Shown here: in pieces, positions 54,375-63,514 of the stretch
Position numbering within the stretch: position 1 is the stretch's first letter
Layout of the letters: each line of letters begins with the position of its first letter
Assembly: GCA_019752115.1 (NCBI GenBank)
Contig: JAIEMN010000027.1
Location: 1 to 64,000, forward strand
Source of the DNA: Gemmatimonadaceae bacterium
GTDB taxonomy: Bacteria; Gemmatimonadota; Gemmatimonadetes; Gemmatimonadales; Gemmatimonadaceae
DNA: 64,000 nt
Direction of reading: 5' to 3'
Program-made: the position numbers and the translations under genes
Notes under the pieces: model-generated
The model's input: only the letters and a program-made list of their open reading frames with translations
Database searches by the model: none
What the model was told of the DNA's origin: nothing

Positions 54375-55045
54375 CAGTTGCTGCCTCCGTACACCGGGGC
54401 GTCGGTCCGCGACGAGGCCGTCACGACCGCCCGCACCCGCGTGAGCAGGTTGGTTTCCTTCAAGGTTTCGCGGGGCGCGCGCTGCGTTTCCGGCGCACTG
54501 CCGCGCGCCTGGATGACCTGCACGAGCACCAGCTCGAGGTCCTGCAGCAGCCGGCGCGTCGTACTGTCGCGCAGCTGCGGTTGATCAAGGAGGAGCCGCG
54601 TCGTCGTGAGCAGATCACGCGCCTGCGGCCCGATATCGGGCGCCGTCTTCTGTTCCGATCCGCCCTCGTTGACGGCCGCGAGCAGCGCGACGGTGTGCAC
54701 CAGATGTTCCTGCATCGCCACGCGCGACGGATCATTCGCTGCGAGTGCCGCGGCGTCCGTGCCGCCCTGCGCCAGGGTATCGACGCTGACGGCGGGCGTG
54801 GTGTTCGAGGGCACCACATACCGGCCAATCGCCACGCCGCCCACCAGCACCGCCGCGATGGCCGCGATCTGCCGCCAGCGCCACGTGGTCTTCGGCGCCC
54901 GCTGCTTCTCGATGCGCTTCCACATCAGGTCGCGCGGCACCGCCACCTCGGTGTCGAGATCCTCGACCGCCGCTTTCGCGAGGTCGAGCATCCACGGCTC
55001 GAGGGGCACGTCGTCGTTCGGTTGTTCGTGCGGCTGCTGGTTCAT
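54374..55045 (-). CDS. Putative anti-sigma factor, membrane protein
   Basis: The 223-residue protein has an N-terminal cytoplasmic helix (WMLDLAKAAVEDLDTEVAVP) and a single transmembrane segment (IAAIAAVLVGGVAIGRYVV). Its stop overlaps the HEAT gene start, and it starts within the end of the sigma gene. The position and topology match an anti-sigma factor that holds the ECF sigma factor at the membrane. Confidence 0.7.
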   Translation of the reverse strand: MNQQPHEQPNDDVPLEPWMLDLAKAAVEDLDTEVAVPRDLMWKRIEKQRAPKTTWRWRQIAAIAAVLVGGVAIGRYVVPSNTTPAVSVDTLAQGGTDAAALAANDPSRVAMQEHLVHTVALLAAVNEGGSEQKTAPDIGPQARDLLTTTRLLLDQPQLRDSTTRRLLQDLELVLVQVIQARGSAPETQRAPRETLKETNLLTRVRAVVTASSRTDAPVYGGSN

Positions 55046-55638
55046 GCGGACTCCTGGGTGCGCAACACGGGGGCAAAGGCGGCCAACGCACTGCGCAACT
55101 TTTCGCGGGCCCGGAAGAGCTGCGACTTGCTGGTGCCGACGGCGACACCGAGCGCCTCGCTGATCTCCTCGTGCGTGAATCCTTCCACATCGTGCATCAC
55201 GAACACCCGGCGTGTGCCCTCGGGGAGCGCAGCAATCGCGTGCTTGAGTCGCGTCTTCAAGTCCGGATCGCTGTCGCTCGCCTGAGTGGACACCGCCGTG
55301 GCCTCATCGAGTGGCGCGGCAAAGGCGTCGCGACGCTTTTGCTGACGCAGCCCGTTGAGGGCCACCGACACCGCAATCGCATGGAGCCAACTGCCGAGCG
55401 CGGCGTCGCCCCGGAACTGCCCGATGCGATCGAAGGCTCGAACGAAGGTGTCCTGCGTCCACTCCTGGGCGAGCTCGGGCCGCCCGCTCATCCGGAGGAT
55501 GAGGCGGTAGATCCGATCCACGTGCTGCTCGTAGAACGCGCGTTCCGCCGCGGGATCCCCAGCCTTGAGCCGGTCGAGGAGGGCCGCGTCGGTCACGTGA
55601 ACCCGGGAAAGGGAGGCGGTGACGGGGGGCGCATGCAT
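55042..55638 (-). CDS. ECF-family RNA polymerase sigma factor
   Basis: The 198-residue protein from ATG 55638 has the sigma-2 region (FYEQHVDRIYRLILRMSGRP, EWTQDTFVRAFDRIGQFRG) and the sigma-4 helix-turn-helix (VEGFTHEEISEALGVAVGTS). It should direct transcription of its own operon, including the anti-sigma and HEAT genes. Confidence 0.9.
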   Translation of the reverse strand: MHAPPVTASLSRVHVTDAALLDRLKAGDPAAERAFYEQHVDRIYRLILRMSGRPELAQEWTQDTFVRAFDRIGQFRGDAALGSWLHAIAVSVALNGLRQQKRRDAFAAPLDEATAVSTQASDSDPDLKTRLKHAIAALPEGTRRVFVMHDVEGFTHEEISEALGVAVGTSKSQLFRAREKLRSALAAFAPVLRTQESA

Positions 55639-55679
55639 GTGCGCGGTAAAGACACGGGAGGCGCGGAAAGGGTTGTATG

Positions 55680-55765
55680 AACCCAGGAACCCCAAACCCG
55701 AGAACCCCCAACCCCGAACTGATCAGTTGGGGGTTAGGGGTTCTCGGGTTTGGGGTTCTTGGGTT
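55680..55765. terminator. Palindromic terminator, ACTGATCAGT core
   Basis: The arms AACCCAGGAACCCCAAACCC, GAGAACCCCCAACCCCGAAC and their complements flank ACTGATCAGT. It lies between the coiled-coil gene and the sigma gene. Confidence 0.85.
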
Positions 55766-55768
55766 GGG

Positions 55769-56446
55769 TTAGCGGTTGGCTTCGACCCGCTCCCCCTGCC
55801 CCACGCTGATCGGCTGCGCCGCCCCGGCGCCGAGCTGCCGGTCGCCCATCACCTTCGTGATGAACCGCTGCCCTTCCCCGATGCGCTCGACTTCGAGGGC
55901 GATGGACTCGACGGCCTGGCCCATGGCGTCGAGGCGGTCGGTCACTTCCTTGGGAACGGGTGCGATGACGGTCGCGCCACGCTTCCAGATGCGGCGGGCG
56001 TAGGCGATCGCGATGGGGGCGAATACGAAGATCGTGAGGCAGGAGCCGATGATCGCCGCCGTCTCATCGTACTGCGGGGGGCGCACGGGCTCGGGCTTCT
56101 CGACGATCGCCCCCGGAACCGAAGCCGCTTTGGTCACCGCCGCATCGGCCTGCGCCAGTTGCTTCTCGAGGTCGGAGATGCGAGCATCGGTCTCCTTGAG
56201 GCGCGTCTCGAGGCCGCTGCGGTCGGCAGTGGTGATCTCGTCGTTCTTGAGCCAGCTGGCGACCTCGTTGCGCGTCTCCTGCACCCGTTCGAGCTGACGC
56301 TGGATCTCGCGACGCGCGGCCACCTGCGCCTCGTAGAAGGCCGACGGCGACGCGTTCCCCGGGAGGGAGACCGTGACCCGGCCGCTCGGCACCGGGACCT
56401 CGATGACGTTGGGGGCGCTGGGCGGCTGAGGCGGGGTGGGCTGCAT
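55769..56446 (-). CDS. Coiled-coil membrane protein
   Basis: A 225-residue protein from ATG 56446 with a Pro-rich start, a coiled coil of about 75 residues (EIQRQLERVQETRNEVASWL, LETRLKETDARISDLEKQLA), one transmembrane segment (IIGSCLTIFVFAPIAIAYA) and a second short coil. No family recognised. The gene diverges from the lipoprotein gene at 56574. Confidence 0.65.
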   Translation of the reverse strand: MQPTPPQPPSAPNVIEVPVPSGRVTVSLPGNASPSAFYEAQVAARREIQRQLERVQETRNEVASWLKNDEITTADRSGLETRLKETDARISDLEKQLAQADAAVTKAASVPGAIVEKPEPVRPPQYDETAAIIGSCLTIFVFAPIAIAYARRIWKRGATVIAPVPKEVTDRLDAMGQAVESIALEVERIGEGQRFITKVMGDRQLGAGAAQPISVGQGERVEANR

Positions 56447-56573
56447 GCGATCGGGCGGGCTGAGAGAATCGGGCCGCATGCTCAACCTGCGGCAGCGGCC
56501 GTGCGTTCGACGGGTACGGACTGTACGATCTCTCCCGTCCCCGGTTTCGGCCACTGCCCTTCGTCCCGCGCCC

Positions 56574-57803
56574 ATGCTCCGACTGCTGGACCGTTCGCCG
56601 ATCCGCCGGCTGTGCGTCGCTGGCGCGCTGCTCACCGTGGGCTGTCACGCCGGCCCGCCGGCGCCGCGCGCCACCCCCGCACCGGCGCCCGTGGGTGAGC
56701 CCCTCACGCGGCTGGCACCGGCGCTCAAGAATGCGCGGCTCCCCGACAGCCTCGCCGACAGCACCTGGTGGCGCATGGTGCGCGAGCTGTCCGAGCCCGG
56801 CGGCTACTTCCGCTCCGAGAACTTCGTGTCGAACGAGCTCGGGCTGCAGTACGTCGTGGCCACACTCAAGACCATCGCGCCCCCCGGCGGCGTCTACGTG
56901 GGCGTCGGCCCGGAGCAGAACTTCACGTACATCGCGGCGCTCCAACCGCGCATCGCGTTCATCGTGGACATTCGCCGCCAGAATCTGCTCCAGCATCTCT
57001 GGTACAAGGCGGTCTTCGAGCTCTCCCCCTCGCGGGACGTGTTTCTGGCGCGCCTGTTCGGCCGCCCGCTCGCGCATGGCGCCCCGCATGGTGATGCGTG
57101 GCCGAGTGATTCGCTGATGGCGCGTCTCGAACACACCGCGCCTGACACGGCCTTCTTTCTCAAGACCTTCGACGAGGTGCGCACGCACCTCACCCGCACG
57201 CGGGGGCTCACGCTCGACAGCGCCGATCTCGCCACGCTGCGCTACGTAGACGGCGTCTTCTTTGCGAGCGGCCCGGGCTCCCTCAACTACTCGAGCGGCT
57301 CCGGTGGCGGCTTTGGCGGACGTGGCTTCGGCCGCGGCATGCCGAGCTTTTCACAGATCGCCCGCATGACCGATCCGACCGGCACAAACCTCGGCTTCCT
57401 CGGCACCGAAGCGCAGTATCGCGTGGTGCGCGATCTCGAGCGCCGCAATCTGCTCATCCCACTCGTCGGCAACTTCTCCGGCCCCAAGGCGCTGCGCGCC
57501 GTGGGCGCCTGGCTCCGCGAGCGCGGCGCCAGCGTGAACGTGTTCTACACGAGCAACGTGGAGCAGTATCTCTGGCAACAGGGCGACGACGCGCCCCGCT
57601 TCTATGCGAACGTCGCCGCCATGCCCATCGACACCGCCGCCCGGTTCATCCGCTCGAGCACCGGCGGCTTCGGCCAGCGGGGCGCCGGGGGGTTCCTGAT
57701 GAACCAGCTGACGAGCGGGATTCTGGAGATCACCCAGGCCTCGGCGGCCGGCACGCTCGGCGGGTACTTCGAGGTCATGCGCCGCTCCACACCAGATTTG
57801 TGA
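56574..57803 (+). CDS. Lipoprotein with methyltransferase-like fold
   Basis: The 409-residue protein starts at ATG 56574 with a lipobox (CVAGALLTVGC). Its domain reads YFRSENFVSNELGLQYVV, GGVYVGVGPEQNFTYIAALQ, AFIVDIRRQN and LLIPLVGNFSGPKALRAVG, which has the G-x-G-like and acidic features of a Rossmann fold. A Gly-rich insert (GSGGGFGGRGFGRG) follows. I recognise it only as a conserved uncharacterised type. Acts outside the cell. Confidence 0.6.
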   Translation: MLRLLDRSPIRRLCVAGALLTVGCHAGPPAPRATPAPAPVGEPLTRLAPALKNARLPDSLADSTWWRMVRELSEPGGYFRSENFVSNELGLQYVVATLKTIAPPGGVYVGVGPEQNFTYIAALQPRIAFIVDIRRQNLLQHLWYKAVFELSPSRDVFLARLFGRPLAHGAPHGDAWPSDSLMARLEHTAPDTAFFLKTFDEVRTHLTRTRGLTLDSADLATLRYVDGVFFASGPGSLNYSSGSGGGFGGRGFGRGMPSFSQIARMTDPTGTNLGFLGTEAQYRVVRDLERRNLLIPLVGNFSGPKALRAVGAWLRERGASVNVFYTSNVEQYLWQQGDDAPRFYANVAAMPIDTAARFIRSSTGGFGQRGAGGFLMNQLTSGILEITQASAAGTLGGYFEVMRRSTPDL

Positions 57804-58154
57804 TGTGACTGAGGTGATCGGACCTTCGGAATTCAGAACCAGTCGGGCATCGGAATTCGGTCTCGGGCGCGGGAATCGGAGGTCAGATTTCGGGATTCGG
57901 ACGCTCGGAGCCGAGGCCAGAATCCCGAGGGTCCGACCTCCGACACCCGCGTCCGAGACCGACGTCCGAGGGCCCGCCACGGCTCGGAATTCCGAATTCC
58001 GATTCCTCCACGGGTTGAAATGGGCGGGGGGGCTTGGCGATATTTTCAGGCTCTGCCGAAAACCGGCAACCCGCGGGGCCTTCGGGCCCCACTCCGGGCC
58101 CCCATGATTTGACGCGCTCACCGCCGGAAATGGTGGCGCCAGCTGGAGTTACCG
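57804..58154. repeat. Intergenic repeat region
   Basis: Dense, partly palindromic repeats of TCGGAATTC, GTCCGAGA and CCGACCT types fill about 57820-58010. CATCGGAATTCGGTCTCGGG is identical to part of 61740-61960. The second half has a Gly/Pro-style hairpin GGGGCCTTCGGGCCCC near the L31 promoter. Confidence 0.5.
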
Positions 58155-58400
58155 ATGGCGAAGGAAGGCATTCATCCGCCGTACCACCCGGTCGTCTTCA
58201 AGGACGCCTCCACGGGTGCGCTGATCCTGACCCGCTCGACCATGACGAGCGACATCAAGATCAAGCTCAACGACGGCAACGAGTATCCGCTCATCCTGCT
58301 CGAAATCACGAGCGACTCGCACCCGTTCTACACGGGCACGCAGCGCCTGATCGACACGCAGGGTCGCGTCGACAAGTTCAAGAAGCGCTACGGCCGCTAA
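58155..58400 (+). CDS. rpmE2: Ribosomal protein L31, type B
   Basis: The 81-residue protein reads [44 protein letters not shown] and [10 protein letters not shown], a full-length L31 of the zinc-independent type (no Cys ligands). It is part of the 50S subunit. A terminator follows. Confidence 0.97.
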   Translation: MAKEGIHPPYHPVVFKDASTGALILTRSTMTSDIKIKLNDGNEYPLILLEITSDSHPFYTGTQRLIDTQGRVDKFKKRYGR

Positions 58401-58425
58401 GCCGCCAGCGATTCGGCTCCATGAC

Positions 58426-58455
58426 ACAACGCCCCGCCAATCGGCGGGGCGTTGT
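58426..58455 (+). terminator. Intrinsic terminator after rpmE2
   Basis: ACAACGCCCCGCC and GGCGGGGCGTTGT form a 13-bp stem around AATC. A short T-run is weak on either side, so it may act in both directions. Confidence 0.75.
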
Positions 58456-58482
58456 GCGTTTCATGGCGGCGCTGTCCGACGC

Positions 58483-59823
58483 TCAGTGCCCGTCCAATCG
58501 TGCCGCGGCGAAGCGCGTGCACGTGGCGATGCGGGGATTGCCCGTCACGGCCGCGGTGACCTCCCCCGCGCCGACGATGATGCTCGTGAGTGTGTGGGTA
58601 GGCGCCACCACCTTCGCAATCACATCCACGCGACGCCCCTGCAGGTCGAGCATGTTCCGCTCCGACGCAAAACGCGGGAGCGTGCGACGGGCGTCGTCCA
58701 TGGCGGCACGCTCGGCGTCACTGAGTCCCGTCAGCACCTTCCCCACGCTGCTGCAGGAGGTGTACGACATGAGCCCGTACTGCTCGAAGCGGAAGGCGCG
58801 GGAGAGCGACGCATCCGCCAGATTGCGCGCGGCGTCGGCCTCCCGCACGGCGATCGGTATGCGCTGCGCGTTGGGATTCGAACGGAACGGCTCTGAGCGC
58901 GCGAACAGGTCGCGCTGTCCGGTCAGCGCACTGAGCTGGTGCAGCCCATCGCGCCCGATGTCGATGAGGACACGCCCGGTGAGCGCGTCGAGGAACGAGG
59001 TGCCGTTGTCCACCAGCGCAAAACCGAGTGACACCACCGTGCGCAGCGCCTCTTCCGCCTTGGCGTAGTCGTGCTGCGTGACGTAGTACGCCGCGCGGGC
59101 CACCCCGGCGTCGCCGATCTTGCGCAGGCGCTGCGTGGCCGTCGTGGGCGGATACAACCACGGCGTCTCCGGGTCCAACGGCTTCGCCAATCGGGCGCCA
59201 TCGATATCGATCTGCGCTGCGCGGGCGACCAGATCGGCATCGCGCCACAGCGGCGCCTCGGCGATCTGGCGAAGCCACGCAATCTCCGCCGCCGAGTACC
59301 CCTGCGCGGCTCGCTCGATGACCTTAGTGGCGAGAGGGCCGGGCCAGCGGTTGCTGCGGTGGTCGGCAAAGAGCGCCGCATCGGCGGGGACCCCGTCCCA
59401 CGGCAGCACGTCGGGCACGACGGGGCGCATCGCAATCGCCTGATCCACGCGAGGCGGCGCGAGACGGTACAGCGCCTCCCCAGCCTCGATGGGCGTAATG
59501 CCGGCGCGCGAGCTGAGCGTGAGCGGTCGCAGCCGCTCCACTTCGGCCACGCGATCGCGCGTGCTGTTGGTGGTCCATTCCGCCGGCCCTACAAAAGCGA
59601 TCGTGGCGAGCGGAATCGCCGCGATCACGGCAAAGCCGATGGCCAGGTCGCGTACAACGCGGAGGCCGGTGCGCCACCAGGTGCGCGGCGTCGCCGTCAT
59701 TTCGCCTGCGTCGCCGGTGGTGCGGGGCGCTGCCGATGCGGTGGGCACGGCGAGCCGTCCCCCCATCGCCGGCTGCCAGGCCGCCTCGAGCGGAGTCGCG
59801 AGACGCGCGTCGGGAGTCGTCAT
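58483..59823 (-). CDS. Membrane protein of unknown function
   Basis: The 446-residue protein from ATG 59823 has one transmembrane segment (DLAIGFAVIAAIPLATIAFV, about residues 65-85) and a long soluble domain with helical pairs (SAAEIAWLRQIAEAPLWRD, KAEEALRTVVSLGFALVDN). No family recognised. It starts five bases after the kinase gene and may serve it. Confidence 0.6.
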   Translation of the reverse strand: MTTPDARLATPLEAAWQPAMGGRLAVPTASAAPRTTGDAGEMTATPRTWWRTGLRVVRDLAIGFAVIAAIPLATIAFVGPAEWTTNSTRDRVAEVERLRPLTLSSRAGITPIEAGEALYRLAPPRVDQAIAMRPVVPDVLPWDGVPADAALFADHRSNRWPGPLATKVIERAAQGYSAAEIAWLRQIAEAPLWRDADLVARAAQIDIDGARLAKPLDPETPWLYPPTTATQRLRKIGDAGVARAAYYVTQHDYAKAEEALRTVVSLGFALVDNGTSFLDALTGRVLIDIGRDGLHQLSALTGQRDLFARSEPFRSNPNAQRIPIAVREADAARNLADASLSRAFRFEQYGLMSYTSCSSVGKVLTGLSDAERAAMDDARRTLPRFASERNMLDLQGRRVDVIAKVVAPTHTLTSIIVGAGEVTAAVTGNPRIATCTRFAAARLDGH

Positions 59824-59827
59824 GTCA

Positions 59828-61729
59828 TCAGACCGGTGATGTGGCAATATCCTGCACCGGTGCCGGGCGATACTCGCCAAGCAGCGCGTGCGTTTCCTCG
59901 TGCGCGTCGGCGAGCCGTGACACATCGGCCGACAGCGCGCGGGCGAGATCGACGTGCGTGGTCACACTGGCCACTGTCGCACTCCCCGCGCTCAGGCGCA
60001 GCAAGCCCAGACGCAGCCCCTCGAGGGCCGCGACGGTCTGCTGGAGCCGCTGCTCGGTCTGCGTGCGCTCGGTTTGCCACACGGTACGGGCGTCGTCGCT
60101 CAGCGCGTTCGCATCGGCCAGCACATCCACGACGGCGGCCAACTGCTTCCGCAGCGCGAGCGCATCCCCCTGCAGCTGCTGCAGCACGGCCGGGACATCA
60201 CCGAGGGCCGCGCGCGTCTCGCGCGGCAGCTGCTCGAACAGCTGCTCGGCCGCGAGACTGAGCGACAGTTCGGTCGCGCGATGGGTGACGATCGGCGTGT
60301 CGGCCGCCGCCCCGCGCACGCGTCGCGCGGCAGCGAAGGCCGTCCGTCCGAATGCGCCGGTCCAGAGCGCGCGCCAGAAGGGGATGTCGATATCACGGCG
60401 CATCTGCTGGAGCACCAGCCACGGCAGCACGGTGACGCCGGTCCCGATCGCCACGAAGGTCAGCAATGACGCCACGGGCTTGAAGCGTGGGCTCACCGCG
60501 CCCGCGATGGCGAAGGGCACCAACGCCAGCGACGTGCGCGCGCCAATGCGCACCACGCCACGGGCAATGCGCTCGAGCCAGCGGAGCACGCGGCCCGGCG
60601 ACGCGCTCCGTTCCTCGCGCAGCAATTCAAGTTCGGCATCGAAGGCGGGGCCAACGTCGGCCGCGGTGTATCCCTGCGCGAGCAGTCGCCGCGCCGCGAG
60701 CACGCCAAAGGCCGCCGCGCCCAGCGCACCGGCACCGACGAGTGTCACCACGCCGGCGACGGGACCGAGGAGCGACGCGGCGCCAATGGACGCGCCGAGT
60801 GACGCGATCAGTGTGAGGACCGTCCCCGCGCCATCGGCGCGGCCATCGCGCTTTACGAACGCGCGCAGGGGCGCCGGCAGCTCACGGCGCTGCTCCAGCG
60901 CGGCGCCCAGCTGCGTGGCAATGGCATCGGCACTCGCGAAGCGCGCATCCGGCGTCTTGGCGAGACACTGCTGCACCACGTGCGCCAAACGCCGCGGCAC
61001 CACCAGCCCGCGACCTCCCAGCGGCGGCACCGGCTGCGTGCAATGCTGCGTCAGGACAGCGGCGGCATCGGGGCCGGTGAAGGGCAGCTGCCCACTCAGC
61101 GCAAAGAACGCCGTAATGCCAAGCGCGTAGACATCGCTCGCCGCACTTGGTTCACTCCCGAGGGCGAGCTCGGGTGCCATGAACTCGGGAGTGCCGTGCA
61201 CGCCATGGGCATCCGTGCCCAGCGCGTGCGCGATGCCGAAGTCCGCGACCAGCGCGCGCCCGCTCTCGCGCTCGAGGAGGATGTTGTCGGGCTTGATGTC
61301 GCGATGCACCACACCGCGACTGTGCGCGTAGCTCAGCGCCCAGGCCACTTCCTGCAGCCAACGGGTCGCTTCGCGCGGCGAGACGGGCCCGCGTGCCTGT
61401 ACGCGCTGGGCAAGCGTTTCGCCCTCGACATACGCCATGACGAAAAACACAAAGCCGTCGATGTCATCGACGGCGTGAATCGGCACGATGTGCGGATGCG
61501 ACAGGCTGGCGGCGGTGCGCGCCTCGTGCAGGAACTGCGCCCGGATGGCCGGCTCGGCGGCGCGCTCGGGGGGCAGCAGCTTGATAGCCACCAGCCGGTC
61601 GAGGTGCACCTCGCGCGCGAGATACACGATGCCCATGCCGCCCCGACCGAGTTCGCGGTCGATGGAGTAGCGGCCGGCGATGGCCTGCTGAAAGGCCAGG
61701 AACAGGGCGTCGGGAGGGGTGGGCGCCAT
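59828..61729 (-). CDS. Serine/threonine protein kinase with membrane-anchored C-terminus
   Basis: The 633-residue protein from ATG 61729 has the Hanks kinase motifs GRGGMGIVYLA, VAIKLLPP, HRDIKPDNILL, DFGIA and MAPE in order (residues 20-280), then three or more transmembrane helices (ASLGASIGAASLLGPVAGVV, LVPFAIAGAVS) and a helical C-terminus. It should phosphorylate Ser/Thr at the membrane. Confidence 0.9.
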   Translation of the reverse strand: MAPTPPDALFLAFQQAIAGRYSIDRELGRGGMGIVYLAREVHLDRLVAIKLLPPERAAEPAIRAQFLHEARTAASLSHPHIVPIHAVDDIDGFVFFVMAYVEGETLAQRVQARGPVSPREATRWLQEVAWALSYAHSRGVVHRDIKPDNILLERESGRALVADFGIAHALGTDAHGVHGTPEFMAPELALGSEPSAASDVYALGITAFFALSGQLPFTGPDAAAVLTQHCTQPVPPLGGRGLVVPRRLAHVVQQCLAKTPDARFASADAIATQLGAALEQRRELPAPLRAFVKRDGRADGAGTVLTLIASLGASIGAASLLGPVAGVVTLVGAGALGAAAFGVLAARRLLAQGYTAADVGPAFDAELELLREERSASPGRVLRWLERIARGVVRIGARTSLALVPFAIAGAVSPRFKPVASLLTFVAIGTGVTVLPWLVLQQMRRDIDIPFWRALWTGAFGRTAFAAARRVRGAAADTPIVTHRATELSLSLAAEQLFEQLPRETRAALGDVPAVLQQLQGDALALRKQLAAVVDVLADANALSDDARTVWQTERTQTEQRLQQTVAALEGLRLGLLRLSAGSATVASVTTHVDLARALSADVSRLADAHEETHALLGEYRPAPVQDIATSPV

Positions 61730-61739
61730 ACGACGATAG

Positions 61740-61960
61740 ACGCCCCCGAGTCCCAAGCCGTCACAGCCGTTTGTCGGACTTCCGACCTCAGTGCCCGATC
61801 GGACATCGGAATTCGGTCTCGGGCTCGGCAGTCTGACACTGGCCTCGGGACTCGGACCTCGGCGCCGAGGTCCGAGTCCCAAAGTCCGACATCAGATGTC
61901 CGCTGCCGAGACCGAAGTCTGATGTCTGATCAGGGCTCCGATGTCGGAGGCCCGATCTTC
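61740..61960. repeat. Intergenic repeat region
   Basis: CATCGGAATTCGGTCTCGGG here is shared with 57804-58154. The remainder is built from TCCGACATC, GGACTCGGAC and GTCTGATGTCTGATC units with inverted copies. No gene. Confidence 0.5.
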
Positions 61961-61964
61961 CCGG

Positions 61965-62345
61965 CTACTTGGCGACGGTGAAGTTGAACGTCCCGTTCAT
62001 GGGGTGGCCGTCCTTGGACGCGGCTCGCCACGTCACCGTGTACTTGCCCGCGGCCATCGCCCCGGTGATCGGGACCACCACGCCCGGCTCACTCGGCGTG
62101 CCGGCGCTGGCCAGCTTCCCCACAGCCACGGCGGCACCGGCGCTCGTGGCGAGCGTGACCTTGGTCATGGGCAGCTCCGGGGCTTCCGAGAACCAGAGCT
62201 CGAGCTGCTTGGGCGCCTGGGGCACCGTGCCGTCGGCAGCCGGCAGGCTCCGCGTGAGCTTGAGATGCGGCAGCGGTACCGCGCGCAGCGTGAGCGGCGC
62301 AGCGATGGTGACGGCGAGCACGAGAGCAGCGCGAGCGAAGGACAT
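61965..62345 (-). CDS. CopC-domain copper-resistance protein
   Basis: A 126-residue protein from ATG 62345 with a signal peptide (LVLAVTIAAPLTLRA). The CopC fold has HLKLTRSLPAADGTV, PKQLELWFSEAPE and GKYTVTWRAASKDGHPMNGT. The His in PHLKL and DGHP are the usual Cu(II) ligand positions. It likely binds copper in the periplasm. Confidence 0.85.
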   Translation of the reverse strand: MSFARAALVLAVTIAAPLTLRAVPLPHLKLTRSLPAADGTVPQAPKQLELWFSEAPELPMTKVTLATSAGAAVAVGKLASAGTPSEPGVVVPITGAMAAGKYTVTWRAASKDGHPMNGTFNFTVAK

Positions 62346-62389
62346 GAGACGCGTGGGGCAGAGGCGACGAAGAGCGGACACCGAACAGT

Positions 62390-63514
62390 TTAGCGATTCC
62401 CGACCGTGAACGGCACACTCGCCACCTTATCACCCCACGCCAGCTCGATCGATCCGCGGGTGGCGCCCTGCGCCTTCACGGTGATGGTCATGGTTTCGAC
62501 AAAGCCTGGCGCGTCGGCCAGCGTCATGGGCACCTTGCCCAGGTCCTGGCTGGCGTCGTACTGCGTCCCCCACTGACCGGTGCCCTTGTTCACGATGAGC
62601 ATCGTGCCGCTCTTCGTGTGCTGCACCCACAGCGTGTACATCCCCGGGGCGAGCGTGAGCGACCCCATCGTGAGCGGGCGCGTGGTGAAGAGGTGCGTCG
62701 CATCGTTGGCGCCCATGCGCCACACACTGTCGAAGGGCACGAGCACGCCGCCCCACACACTGCGGTCACGCACCTGCGGGCGGCCGTAGTCCACGATCAC
62801 CATGCCGCCGGGGCCGAACGCGGCGCGCGCATCGTCGCGCAGGGACAGCACGCCAGTGGGCTTCATGCCCTTGGCCATCGCCTCGAAGTCCACCGCGCCG
62901 CCACGCGTGGCCATGACCTTGTTCGTGGTCCCGCTGCCGTCCACCGAGAGCAAGCGCTGCTGCGCGTCATGGCGCAGGACCATGGCGTAGGCACCGCCAC
63001 GGAAGCGCACGGAGTCACCACCGAGTGTGGTAAAGCCGGTGAAGCCCTGATTGCCCGCGCTCCCCACCGCCGGCAGCGAATCGACGGCCAGCTTCTTCGC
63101 GCGCAGCCCGGCCAGCAGCTCGGTGGGGCCGTAGATGAACGTCGGCCAGTTCACGAGCGCCCCCTTGGCGGCAAAGGCGCGCCGCTGGGTGCTGTCGGCA
63201 AACACGATCTCCCGTACGATCGAATCGGGCGTGAGCGTGAAGCGCGTCGTGCTCGGCGCCGGCGCCGCGCTGCCATCCTGATTGAGGCGCTGCAACAACG
63301 CCGCCGTGGGGCGGCCATCCTTGCCGAGCGTGATGGCGTAGCGATAGCGTGCCACCGCCGGGCCGTTGCGCTGCACCATGTCGCCGGCAATCGACGTGGC
63401 CGTGCGTGTGTACTGCTCCACCGCGGCGGTATCCTTGCCCAGGCGATAGACAAAGGACGCCGGCTGCGCCTGAAGCGCGCACGGTACCAGCAGAACGGAG
63501 AGGAGAGCTTTCAT
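62390..63514 (-). CDS. Exported DUF2911 protein
   Basis: The 374-residue protein has a signal peptide (ALLSVLLVPCALQAQ) and a C-terminal DUF2911 domain (VIVDYGRPQVRDRSVWGG, VPFDSVWRMGANDATHL, LTLAPGMYTLWV). Function of the family is unknown. The ATG overlaps the CobW-like stop. Confidence 0.85.
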   Translation of the reverse strand: MKALLSVLLVPCALQAQPASFVYRLGKDTAAVEQYTRTATSIAGDMVQRNGPAVARYRYAITLGKDGRPTAALLQRLNQDGSAAPAPSTTRFTLTPDSIVREIVFADSTQRRAFAAKGALVNWPTFIYGPTELLAGLRAKKLAVDSLPAVGSAGNQGFTGFTTLGGDSVRFRGGAYAMVLRHDAQQRLLSVDGSGTTNKVMATRGGAVDFEAMAKGMKPTGVLSLRDDARAAFGPGGMVIVDYGRPQVRDRSVWGGVLVPFDSVWRMGANDATHLFTTRPLTMGSLTLAPGMYTLWVQHTKSGTMLIVNKGTGQWGTQYDASQDLGKVPMTLADAPGFVETMTITVKAQGATRGSIELAWGDKVASVPFTVGNR

